Origin: Maribacter flavus
GTDB taxonomy: Bacteria; Bacteroidota; Bacteroidia; Flavobacteriales; Flavobacteriaceae
Direction: 5' to 3'
DNA: 64,000 nt
NCBI RefSeq assembly: GCF_008386635.1
Contig: NZ_VUOE01000001.1
Coordinates: 310,001-374,000, forward strand
Below are positions 29,560 to 37,446 of this stretch, in pieces. Below the pieces are notes generated by a model that was not told the origin of the DNA, did no database searches, and saw only the letters and a program-made list of their open reading frames with translations. How positions within the stretch are numbered: position 1 is the stretch's first letter; each line of letters opens with the position of its first letter. Both the position numbers and the translations under genes were made by a program.

Positions 29560-29970
29560 TTAATTTTCCGGTAACTTTTTCACACCTTTTATGGAGAATC
29601 TACTGCCTTCTTCCGTTATGACCTGTCCCTCAAGTTCCTTTTCTTTTATCCTTAGCACCACACCAACCCGCTCCACACCATCCAGATTGACATGAAATTG
29701 CATTTTGTCACCTTCTACCAGAACATCATATGCATTGAGCGACCCTCTATTTTGCAATTGCACCTGTACAGTAAACCCGTCTTCCATTTTGTCAACTATC
29801 AAAAGACCTTCTTCATAGCCATTATCTACGCCTGCCACCCGGTAGCTCCAAATACCTACAAGGTCTATGGATTCTAAAGTTTTATCATTTGCAGTGTTTA
29901 TGAACCCGTCTTGGGCGGTTCCTGTGAAAAACACTAACGAAAGCAATACTAAAATAGGAATCCCCCTCAA
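29560..29970 (-). CDS. Exported DUF2147-like protein (136 aa)
   Basis: Signal peptide ending TGTAQ (about residue 20), then LVGIWSYRVAGVDNGYEEGLLIVDKMEDGFTVQVQL in which GIW and the beta-rich small-barrel layout recall DUF2147 and lipocalin-like proteins. No catalytic motif. No ATG is available in frame, so the start must be TTG at 29970 (TTG AGG GGG ATT). The gene follows the DUF885 gene by 18 nt on the same strand and is probably translated from the same mRNA. Low-information product; the assignment to a family is tentative. Confidence 0.65.
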   Translation of the reverse strand: MRGIPILVLLSLVFFTGTAQDGFINTANDKTLESIDLVGIWSYRVAGVDNGYEEGLLIVDKMEDGFTVQVQLQNRGSLNAYDVLVEGDKMQFHVNLDGVERVGVVLRIKEKELEGQVITEEGSRFSIKGVKKLPEN

Positions 29971-29988
29971 AATATTTGGATAAGGTTT

Positions 29989-31800
29989 CTACTTATAACT
30001 CGCAATCCAAGAATTTATTTTCTCCTCTAAGAGCATTAAAGGTAAACTTCCGGAGCCCAATACTTGATTATGGAACTCCCGTAAATCAAATTTTGGACCC
30101 AGTTCCATTTTGGCCTTATTCCGTAATTCCAATATTTTTAGTTGACCCATTTTATAGGAGAGCGCCTGACCGGGTGTGGCCATATATCGTTCCACTTCGG
30201 CTATTATACCTTCCTCGGACTCTGCTTCATGGGCCAAAGAATACGCTATGGCCTCTTCACGGGTCCAGCCCATTGCGTGTATTCCAGTGTCTACTACCAA
30301 CCGAATGGCGCGGTGCATTTCCATACTGAGCATGCCAAAATATTGATAGGGGTCTTCATAAAGGCCCAGTTCCTTTCCAAGGGATTCCGCATACAGGGCC
30401 CACCCTTCCACAAAAACACCCATACTTTCAGGATGTAGAAATTCGGGTAGCTTTTTATTCTCCTGTTGTAGGCTCAACTGATAATGATGACCTGGTATGG
30501 CCTCATGCAGGAACAAGGCCTCATCGTGAACCACATTGTAGCTTTTGACATCGGGGATTGGAACATAAAAGGTTCCTGGCCTTTTGGCATCCTTAGAACC
30601 CGGAACGTATTCAGCACTGGCCGATGCCTCCCTGAAGGCTTCAGTACGTTTTACTATAAAATCAGCCTTTGGACGAAGATTGAACACACTATCCAATCGT
30701 AGGCTTAACCGCTCACGTATCCCATTGAAATGCGCTATTACCTCCTCTGGATTTTCGAATGGCATTAGTTCTTTCTTGGTTCGAACCATATTGAAAAAAT
30801 CATTTAATTCGCCTTCAAACCCCAAATCTTCCTTAACTTTTTCCATTTCGCCTGTGATGCGTTCTACTTCTTGCTTACCCAAGGCATGGATTTCTTCTGC
30901 AGTCATCTTCGTGGTCGTATGCAAACGGATCAAATAATCATAGGTCCCACGCCCATTTGGTAAGGCGGACAGTCCATCCGTTTCCCTACAGACAGGAAGA
31001 TATTCCTGTTCCAAAAATTGATACAATTCTTCGTACATGGGAAGGATTTCTTGGGTAATTATTCTCTCATAATCGGCTTTCAAGCCTACCCTAACATCTT
31101 CCTGAATCGCTTCCGGAAAGTGGAGCACTGGCTGATAAAAAAGATTTTCCTCCAGGGGAATATCTATGAATGCCTTAATCTGCGGTAGCATTTTTAATGT
31201 TAGGACCTTGGGTAAAACGATTTCCTTTTTCATTCCTTCCCGCATATGTTCCATACATGTATCCAAAAACTGAAGGTAGTCTTCCAATCTGTGTAACCAA
31301 TTTTCATAATCCTCTTTAGTGGCGAAGGGCTGTACACTGGCACCCCCGGCCAATTGGGCCACATATAGATGGAGCGACTGTACTTGGAACAAGGGCATAA
31401 GTTCAAAACTGGGGAGGTTGTAAATGGGAGATGCCATGGTTACCAAGGAGTTGTTCAGCCCTTCCAATTTCATCCGGCAGTCCCATTCCAGGACCCGGGC
31501 ACTCAAGGCATCTTCCTTGGTGAGCTCGGACATAGGATACTTTTCCAGTTCGGACAAAAACGAGATATAGGACTTTCTGAGATATTCCTGATGGCTGTCT
31601 GAGATATAATTGACAATGGTATCATTGTAGGTATCAATCCCCGCCTTTGTGGCCTCTATGGGATTAATTTCTTTTTGAAAATCGTAAAAAGCAACAAAAA
31701 GACTATCTATGTTCCCGGTATCCTCTTTTGTAGTTTTACGCTCTGGTGTACAGGCTCCAAGCAATAGTATTATTGCTACAATTAATCCTTTGCAATTCAT
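29989..31800 (-). CDS. DUF885 zinc-peptidase-like lipoprotein
   Basis: 603 aa from the ATG at 31800 (a TTG two codons upstream is possible). Lipobox LLGAC (Cys17 or so). DUF885 proteins are M32/M3-like metallo-carboxypeptidase folds: HEAIPGHHYQ (His-Glu-x3-His-His) is clear near residue 425, GWALYAESLGKELG near 460, and MHRAIRLVVDTGIHAMGWTREEAI near 486-509. Likely periplasmic or outer-membrane-anchored and active on peptides, but the substrate is unproven. It lies 28 nt after the NYN-protein gene and 18 nt before the small DUF2147-like gene, making a probable three-gene operon. Confidence 0.9.
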   Translation of the reverse strand: MNCKGLIVAIILLLGACTPERKTTKEDTGNIDSLFVAFYDFQKEINPIEATKAGIDTYNDTIVNYISDSHQEYLRKSYISFLSELEKYPMSELTKEDALSARVLEWDCRMKLEGLNNSLVTMASPIYNLPSFELMPLFQVQSLHLYVAQLAGGASVQPFATKEDYENWLHRLEDYLQFLDTCMEHMREGMKKEIVLPKVLTLKMLPQIKAFIDIPLEENLFYQPVLHFPEAIQEDVRVGLKADYERIITQEILPMYEELYQFLEQEYLPVCRETDGLSALPNGRGTYDYLIRLHTTTKMTAEEIHALGKQEVERITGEMEKVKEDLGFEGELNDFFNMVRTKKELMPFENPEEVIAHFNGIRERLSLRLDSVFNLRPKADFIVKRTEAFREASASAEYVPGSKDAKRPGTFYVPIPDVKSYNVVHDEALFLHEAIPGHHYQLSLQQENKKLPEFLHPESMGVFVEGWALYAESLGKELGLYEDPYQYFGMLSMEMHRAIRLVVDTGIHAMGWTREEAIAYSLAHEAESEEGIIAEVERYMATPGQALSYKMGQLKILELRNKAKMELGPKFDLREFHNQVLGSGSLPLMLLEEKINSWIASYK

Positions 31801-31828
31801 GGTCAATGGTTTTTAGGATGCTATAGCT

Positions 31829-32584
31829 CTATTTCGATTTTTTATGTTTCTTTTCCTTTATCCGCACATAAATGAGCTTGTTCCTACCCTTGGAATCCTC
31901 ACGCCGCTCAATTTCAAAATGTGGTATGGAGTTGATCAAAGGGGTCAGCTTTTGAAAGCCATAGTTTCTTGAATCAAAATTTGGCTGCTTTTTCTGGAGC
32001 AAACTTCCAACATCGCCCAAGAATGCCCAGCCGTCGTCGTCCGCAACATCATCAATCGTTGTCGCTATGAACCGAAGGTCCTTGGGTGTAATTTTGTCAA
32101 CATTGCTCTTTTCCGTTTTTGAACTGTTTTTGGCCGATGTAGAATCATCCGACTCACTCTTGAGGATTTCCAGATAGATAAAACGGTCACAAGCTACAAT
32201 GAACGGGTTTGGCGTCTTTCGCTCACCGATACCAAAAACCTGCATACCGGCTTCCCGAAGTCGGGTGGCCAATCGTGTAAAATCGCTGTCACTGCTTACC
32301 AAACAAAAACCGTTCACTTTCCCGGAATACAAAATATCCATGGCATCGATGATCATGGCAGAATCCGTAGCATTTTTACCTTGCGTATATCCGTACTGTT
32401 GTACTGGCGTGATGGCATTTTCCAAAAGCAGGTTTTTCCACTTTCCCAATCTTGGGTTGGTCCAATCCCCATAAATACGCTTGATGGTAGGGTTTCCATA
32501 TTTTGCGATTTCCTCCATCATTTCCTTAACATACCCGGCGGGTATATTATCACCATCGATAAGCACGGCCAAGTTTAAGTCCAT
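31829..32584 (-). CDS. NYN-domain (PIN-like) RNase with LOTUS/OST-HTH domain
   Basis: 251 aa, cytoplasmic, no signal peptide. N-terminal NYN domain of the LabA/DUF88 type: LIDGDNIP with Asp10 and Asp12, DSAMIIDAMDIL near 79-90, and VSSDSDFTRLATRLREAG near 98-115, supplying the acidic metal cluster of PIN-like nucleases. A linker rich in Ser/Asp/Lys (about 146-165) leads to a LOTUS/OST-HTH domain (about 168-245) containing GWAFLGDVGSLLQKKQPNFDSRNYGF and LIYVRIK. This pairing is typical of RNA-binding LabA-like proteins, which act on structured RNA. It heads a same-strand run with the DUF885 gene but the functional link is unknown. Confidence 0.9.
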   Translation of the reverse strand: MDLNLAVLIDGDNIPAGYVKEMMEEIAKYGNPTIKRIYGDWTNPRLGKWKNLLLENAITPVQQYGYTQGKNATDSAMIIDAMDILYSGKVNGFCLVSSDSDFTRLATRLREAGMQVFGIGERKTPNPFIVACDRFIYLEILKSESDDSTSAKNSSKTEKSNVDKITPKDLRFIATTIDDVADDDGWAFLGDVGSLLQKKQPNFDSRNYGFQKLTPLINSIPHFEIERREDSKGRNKLIYVRIKEKKHKKSK

Positions 32585-32655
32585 TTGTGTTGTTTTGCGT
32601 AAAGTTACAGGGTTTTCTCCCTATTTGAACAATGGACGGATATTAAATTGTAATG

Positions 32656-33609
32656 CTATTCCGATAATTTATAATATTCCTTTTGTAAATCGAATAAGGT
32701 TGTAGTTTGAATAAAACCATCATGAACGACCAACCTATATTTCAAAACAAGGGGGCTTTCTCGCGATAAGGGTACGGGGTTGGCCCCAGGAAATGGATAC
32801 ACTGCGTTCTGCATGCTATTCTGGGAACGCAGAATCCACGGATTTGGATGAGGGAGATTGTCCTTTGAAGGAATGATCGTTAAACCATACGGTGTTTTAT
32901 CTTTACCGACCCTGCTAAGGATGTTTATCCAGTTCTTACCCGGAACCGGCGTGTTTTCCGGGGTTATTTTTCCTTCGGAATCCTTAAACATCACATCCTC
33001 CGATAATCGTACCCTTGCCGAAAATCCCCCATATCCCTTTTCATCCTCTGAGCCACCAATAGAAATAGAATCGAACAACGGATACAGTTGAATCTTAATA
33101 TCCACCACCCTATAATTGCCTTTTCTGGGATAGACCGTTATCCAATTTGTTTCCGATACAAACGGTATTTTGGCACCATCTTGGTCAAGATACACCTCCG
33201 ATTCCCAAAGCACCTCATTTTTTAGTGTGATTGCCCCATTGCGTACCGCAGTTTCGGATGTATTGATTACATTCCATTCAAAATCCTTTACTTCCCAACC
33301 GTCACCTATTCTTTTCCGGTTGATATACAACTGATGCCACGCCCAAAAAATGCCCCTATGGTGCAAATGGTCCTCCGGGAAATCTTCTGTAATAGAAACA
33401 CCGTCCAAAGAAAATAAGGGATGTATGTAATTGGCCCTTTCATAGCTTCCATTCAAGGATTTTGGCTCTTTTTGATAGACGAGTACACTGTCCTTTCCTT
33501 CCAAGAATACAGCATTTTTGTCCGATATATGAAGATCCACTTGTTGGGAAAAAATACGTCCCCAACAAAAGACAAAAACTATAAAAAGAATGGGTGCGCT
33601 TTTGGACAT
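32656..33609 (-). CDS. DUF6807/PmoA-like exported protein
   Basis: 317 aa. Signal peptide ending RIFSQQ (about residue 21). DUF6807 (PmoA-like) pattern: ANYIHPLFSLDGVSITEDFPEDHLHHRGIFWAWHQ with the paired HLHHRG near residue 82-87, then beta-sandwich region containing GDGWEVKDFEWNV. DUF6807 proteins occur in Planctomycetes and Bacteroidota and are linked to sugar or uronate use, but no reaction is established. It is divergent from the NIPSNAP gene, with 98 nt between their starts. Confidence 0.82.
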   Translation of the reverse strand: MSKSAPILFIVFVFCWGRIFSQQVDLHISDKNAVFLEGKDSVLVYQKEPKSLNGSYERANYIHPLFSLDGVSITEDFPEDHLHHRGIFWAWHQLYINRKRIGDGWEVKDFEWNVINTSETAVRNGAITLKNEVLWESEVYLDQDGAKIPFVSETNWITVYPRKGNYRVVDIKIQLYPLFDSISIGGSEDEKGYGGFSARVRLSEDVMFKDSEGKITPENTPVPGKNWINILSRVGKDKTPYGLTIIPSKDNLPHPNPWILRSQNSMQNAVYPFPGANPVPLSRESPLVLKYRLVVHDGFIQTTTLFDLQKEYYKLSE

Positions 33610-33707
33610 CTTAGATATATAGATTCCAAACTACCAAAATTTATCGGAACCTACATCGAAACTAAATAGAATTAGTAACTTAAACCCTGAAATTAACAAA
33701 CCAAAGC

Positions 33708-34502
33708 ATGGCAACGAACAATAAAATCACATCGATTCGCATTATCCTTTTTCTTTTTTTTATAAGTATTGCAAATGTTTTTGCACAGGTCCAAAAACAG
33801 GAGTACTACGAACTGAAAACATATACCATTAAGAACGAGGCCCAGGAAAAAAGGGTGGATGATTATCTCGAAAAGGCCTATCTACCGGCTTTAAAGAGGA
33901 TGGGCTTTGGGAATATAGGGGTTTTCAAAATCCGACCTGGAAAATTCGTTAAGGCCGATAAAATCTTTGTGCTTATCCCATTTTCCTCCGTGGACGAATT
34001 TGTGAAAATGGAAGCTTCCCTGGCCGTGGACAAAACCCATCTAGCCGCCGGTGAGGACTATATCACGGCAACACATGACAACCCTCCCTATGAACGTATC
34101 AGTTCCACCTTGATGCGGGCCTTCTCAAAAATGCCGAAAATGAAACCGAGCCCGATAGGGTCCCCGCGCAAGGACAGGGTCTATGAACTGCGAAGTTATG
34201 AGTCCCCTACCGAGGCCTTTTACATAAACAAAGTGTCCATGTTCAACGAAGGCGAGGAGGTTGAATTGTTCGAAAGCCTGGAAGCCAATGCCGTTTTTTA
34301 TGGCGAAGTACTTTCGGGAGACCGTATGCCCAACCTCATGTACATGACCACTTATGAAAATATGGAAAAAAGGGACGCCCTTTGGAAAGCCTTTGTGGTA
34401 TCGGATAAGTGGCAGGAGCTTATAGGGGAGGAAAAATACAAAAACAATGTGAACAAGGCAGATATCTGGCTTTTATATCCTACCGACTATTCCGATTATT
34501 AA
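33708..34502 (+). CDS. NIPSNAP-family protein with two repeats
   Basis: 264 aa with a clear signal peptide (IANVFAQ, about residue 26), so it is exported. Two NIPSNAP (dimeric alpha/beta-barrel) repeats are present: YYELKTYTIKNEAQEKRVDDY at about 31-51, and VYELRSYESPTEAFYINKV at about 161-179. The stretch YLEKAYLPALKRMGFGNIGVFKI (about 52-74) is typical. These proteins may bind metal or sugar degradation products in Bacteroidota; function unproven. Divergent from the DUF6807 gene and overlapping the convergent OmpA-family gene by 4 nt, so neither has a terminator between them. Confidence 0.85.
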   Translation: MATNNKITSIRIILFLFFISIANVFAQVQKQEYYELKTYTIKNEAQEKRVDDYLEKAYLPALKRMGFGNIGVFKIRPGKFVKADKIFVLIPFSSVDEFVKMEASLAVDKTHLAAGEDYITATHDNPPYERISSTLMRAFSKMPKMKPSPIGSPRKDRVYELRSYESPTEAFYINKVSMFNEGEEVELFESLEANAVFYGEVLSGDRMPNLMYMTTYENMEKRDALWKAFVVSDKWQELIGEEKYKNNVNKADIWLLYPTDYSDY

Positions 34503-35623
34503 TTGTTTTTCGTAAACACAAATTCCACCCTGCGGTTTTCATGACGGCCCGAGCTCGTATTGTTGGTCCCTATCGGCCGGGAACTACCAAAACCATCATA
34601 ATCTATTCTATTGGCTGCTATGCCATGTTGCATTAGAAATTGTGCAACGGCCGAAGCCCTCTTTTTTGAAAGAAACTGGTTATAGGCTGCTGTCCCAATG
34701 GCATCGGTATGGCCCATAATCGAAATCGACACCGTGGGATTTGAATTCAAATAGGATACGATCTGCATCAACTCAGCTATGGCATCATCGGAAATATCAA
34801 AACTGTCAAATTCAAAAAGTAGGTTGTTGAACCTGTGTACCTCGTTTGTACTATAGTGCCGCGAATTTCCTGCTACCGTACGGTTTCCCCCTTTGGATTC
34901 GCTCCCGGAACCCACCAAAGAGATCATATCCAAATAATAATACGAACCCTCTGTTGCCCTGCGCTTGGTCTTAAAGGTCTGTGTCCTTTTATTGTCCTTG
35001 AAATTCCCTATAATCAGATAGTTCTCCGTTCCGTTCGCCACAAACTTCTTTTCCACCTTCACCCAAGCAGCATCATCGGAATAGAAATCGGAATACCTGA
35101 TCTCAAAGGTATTTGAAACATCCCCGGGCACTTTGGACAGGTGCATCCTGGAAAGTACTTTGGTCGTTGCTACCTTTAGTGGGTTTTCAGAGAGGAGAAT
35201 CCCGAATTCCTTAATAGCAAAATCCGACCGTTCCGCCAAACTTACATAAAATGAAAGCGTGTAGATTTCATCCTTTTTGAGTGTTTTGGTGAGGGTGGCC
35301 TGCAAATATTCCCTATAGTCATCCGGGGCATAGAGATAGAGCCCAACATAACCATCTCCAAATTCGGCCGGTTGTTCCCCGTTAAAATTTTTAGGGGTTC
35401 CCATGGCCTGACTACAGGCGTGAAAATAATCTGTGGATCCCAAGGTTGGAATGTTCCAATGGACCAAATCCTCCTCAAGATTTCCCAACTTTTTGGGACA
35501 GTTCACAAACTCCTCAAAACTGGGATTTTTTACCAGATTTTGCCCATACAACCCGCACCACCCGATAATCAGAACGAAAATTGGAACGATACACCGCCAA
35601 TATGGATTTAAAGGACGCACCAC
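34499..35623 (-). CDS. OmpA-family protein with N-terminal lectin-like domain
   Basis: 374 aa. GTG start (two GTGs in a row, 35621 and 35618); signal peptide ending GLYGQ. Residues about 29-225 are a jelly-roll or CBM-like domain starting NLVKNPSFEEFVNCPKKLGNLEEDLVHW, with VNCP and DGYVGLYLY in the pattern seen in many Bacteroidota outer-membrane proteins. The OmpA-like peptidoglycan-binding domain covers about 262-374: LLFEFDSFDISDDAIAELMQIVSYL, IMGHTDAIGTAAYNQFLSKKRASAVAQFL, GFGSSRPIGTN and NRRVEFVF at the end. It likely tethers an outer-membrane or periplasmic lectin to the cell wall. Follows the barrel gene after a short hairpin. Confidence 0.93.
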   Translation of the reverse strand: MVRPLNPYWRCIVPIFVLIIGWCGLYGQNLVKNPSFEEFVNCPKKLGNLEEDLVHWNIPTLGSTDYFHACSQAMGTPKNFNGEQPAEFGDGYVGLYLYAPDDYREYLQATLTKTLKKDEIYTLSFYVSLAERSDFAIKEFGILLSENPLKVATTKVLSRMHLSKVPGDVSNTFEIRYSDFYSDDAAWVKVEKKFVANGTENYLIIGNFKDNKRTQTFKTKRRATEGSYYYLDMISLVGSGSESKGGNRTVAGNSRHYSTNEVHRFNNLLFEFDSFDISDDAIAELMQIVSYLNSNPTVSISIMGHTDAIGTAAYNQFLSKKRASAVAQFLMQHGIAANRIDYDGFGSSRPIGTNNTSSGRHENRRVEFVFTKNN

Positions 35624-35648
35624 TCCCCTAATTTAAAAAATAAGGGGG
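35624..35648 (-). promoter_or_regulatory. Possible leader hairpin before the OmpA-family gene
   Basis: On the minus strand ACCCCCTTATTTTTTAAA then TTAGGGGAGTG directly precedes the GTG start. CCCCT can pair with AGGGG, placing the purine-rich translation-initiation region in a short stem of about five pairs. Weak evidence. Confidence 0.3.
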
Positions 35649-35668
35649 TTATTTATACGGGATTCCCT

Positions 35669-37423
35669 TTACAAATCGAACTTATAGGTAGCACCTGCCA
35701 AAACCTGCAAGCCTTGAACGGGATAATTTGCCCATCGCTGGTAGTTGTTGTTGGCAATGTTTGCCGCCTTCAAAAAGATGGATAATTGATTGTCTAACCT
35801 ATATCCTAAATGAGCATTGGCATCAAAAAAGCTATCCAAATTGATCAAGGTTGCAGGAAAATCGGATACGGGAGCATTTTGCACCACTACCGTTGAAAAA
35901 TCCTCCCTTTCCCCTACATAGAACAAATTGGCGCCGGCGAACCATTTTTCGCCAATCTGATAGTCCATAAACAGGGAGCCCTTTAAATTAGGCAGGTTCC
36001 AGGCAGGGTTGTCCGTTTCCGTATTGTAATCATACACTTCGGCATTGATGCCCAAGGTAAAATTTCGGTTTACGTCCACATTCAACTCCCCAAAAAGCCC
36101 AATAGTTTTTATGTCATCATAGAAAACCTCAAAAGAGTTACCAAAATAATACCCCTTCTCATCGTCCCTAAAATTGTTCTGGGGATTTAGCTTGAATAAG
36201 GGTGTATTATTTTCGGCCGTGTACGAACCTTTGATATTGTAGCTCAAATTAGGTAACAACTGTCCCCGCAATCCAATGTACGCATTGTACTGACTATCTG
36301 TTGGCGCAATGGTCAACGTAGGCGAGACAAAGGTATTCTCTTCTACAAAATCATAGTAGGAGTTTTGCCGCAACTCCCCTTCCACGCCTCCATAGGCAAT
36401 AACGGTCTCATCCAACAATCGATATGAAGCCCTTACGGCGGGATAGATATAAAAATTGCCCTCACTGGCCTCAAGGTTCATCCCGTATACCAAATTCACG
36501 CCCAAATTCAATGAAAGATCGTCCCTTCGCATAATGAGGCCCGGACTAATACCTACCTGTAGATGGCTATAGGAAATCCCTTGGTCGTTGGTGGGGCTAT
36601 TGACACTGGCGTTTTCAAAATTTCCTGCTACATAATCCACTTTTACCCCTATGGCAAATGCCTCTTCATTAAGCGGCGCCTCAAAGGAGGTATTCAAAAT
36701 AGCCCTGTTCTCTCCGGATTTTACCGCATCCCAGAATCTTCGATATTTCAAATCCAAACGCTTAAAAAAGGATTCCTCAACATTTAGATGACCGCCAACT
36801 TCTCCCATGTAATAGTTTTGACGCTCATTGATTCCATTAATCGTAGCCTGGTCATAAACACCTTCTGGGAGCCCATACCAATTGTATAATTGGTGCTGGA
36901 AAGCAACATTGGTACCCCAATCAAAATCGCGGTCCCGCTTTTTAAAGGATGCGTCCAAACGGCTATCTGCAAAAATATTGTCGAGCTGCACGCCTTCTAT
37001 GGCACCCCTGGAAGAATTGTGGTTAAAACCCAAGTCGAAAGTCGCGTCCCGATCTACTTCGCGGGTCGTATAGAATTCTGCCGTTGCATTCCCGTAATTG
37101 CCAACCCCGGCAGAAGCATATGTGTTGAACAGTACCGGCGGTGGAATTCTTTCAACCCGTGAAGCGGTTCCCTTGGATGGTGTAAAGGTGGAGGCCACCG
37201 GAACGGAAAAAATGCTGTAGTTGATTTTCTTTTTCTGCAAAACGATGGAATCGTTTAGATTGGGCATAGACTTTATTTTGAAGGCATCTGAGACCGTAGG
37301 GGTATAGGCCTTGGTCACCGTAACGGTTTCCGTACCTAAATCCTCAGTTTCTTCTTGTGCAGTGGCCCAAGGGGCCACCATCAATATTACCAATCCTATT
37401 CCTATTTTGATGCTTTTGTACAT
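35669..37423 (-). CDS. TonB-receptor-like outer-membrane barrel lacking a plug (584 aa)
   Basis: Signal peptide ending PWATAQ (about residue 23). The mature N-terminus EETEDLGTETVTVTKAYTPTVSDAFKIKSMPNL resembles the region around a TonB box and the start of a plug, but a complete plug domain (about 120 residues) is missing. From residue ~95 on the protein is a beta barrel with alternating strands and Asn/Asp/Gly turns, ending with QGLQVLAGATYKFDL, an aromatic C-terminal strand. It begins 23 nt after the TPR gene. The pair is conserved-looking: barrel plus very long TPR partner. Function not recognised. Confidence 0.85.
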   Translation of the reverse strand: MYKSIKIGIGLVILMVAPWATAQEETEDLGTETVTVTKAYTPTVSDAFKIKSMPNLNDSIVLQKKKINYSIFSVPVASTFTPSKGTASRVERIPPPVLFNTYASAGVGNYGNATAEFYTTREVDRDATFDLGFNHNSSRGAIEGVQLDNIFADSRLDASFKKRDRDFDWGTNVAFQHQLYNWYGLPEGVYDQATINGINERQNYYMGEVGGHLNVEESFFKRLDLKYRRFWDAVKSGENRAILNTSFEAPLNEEAFAIGVKVDYVAGNFENASVNSPTNDQGISYSHLQVGISPGLIMRRDDLSLNLGVNLVYGMNLEASEGNFYIYPAVRASYRLLDETVIAYGGVEGELRQNSYYDFVEENTFVSPTLTIAPTDSQYNAYIGLRGQLLPNLSYNIKGSYTAENNTPLFKLNPQNNFRDDEKGYYFGNSFEVFYDDIKTIGLFGELNVDVNRNFTLGINAEVYDYNTETDNPAWNLPNLKGSLFMDYQIGEKWFAGANLFYVGEREDFSTVVVQNAPVSDFPATLINLDSFFDANAHLGYRLDNQLSIFLKAANIANNNYQRWANYPVQGLQVLAGATYKFDL

Positions 37424-37446
37424 ACGTGTTCTATTGCTATGCTGGT

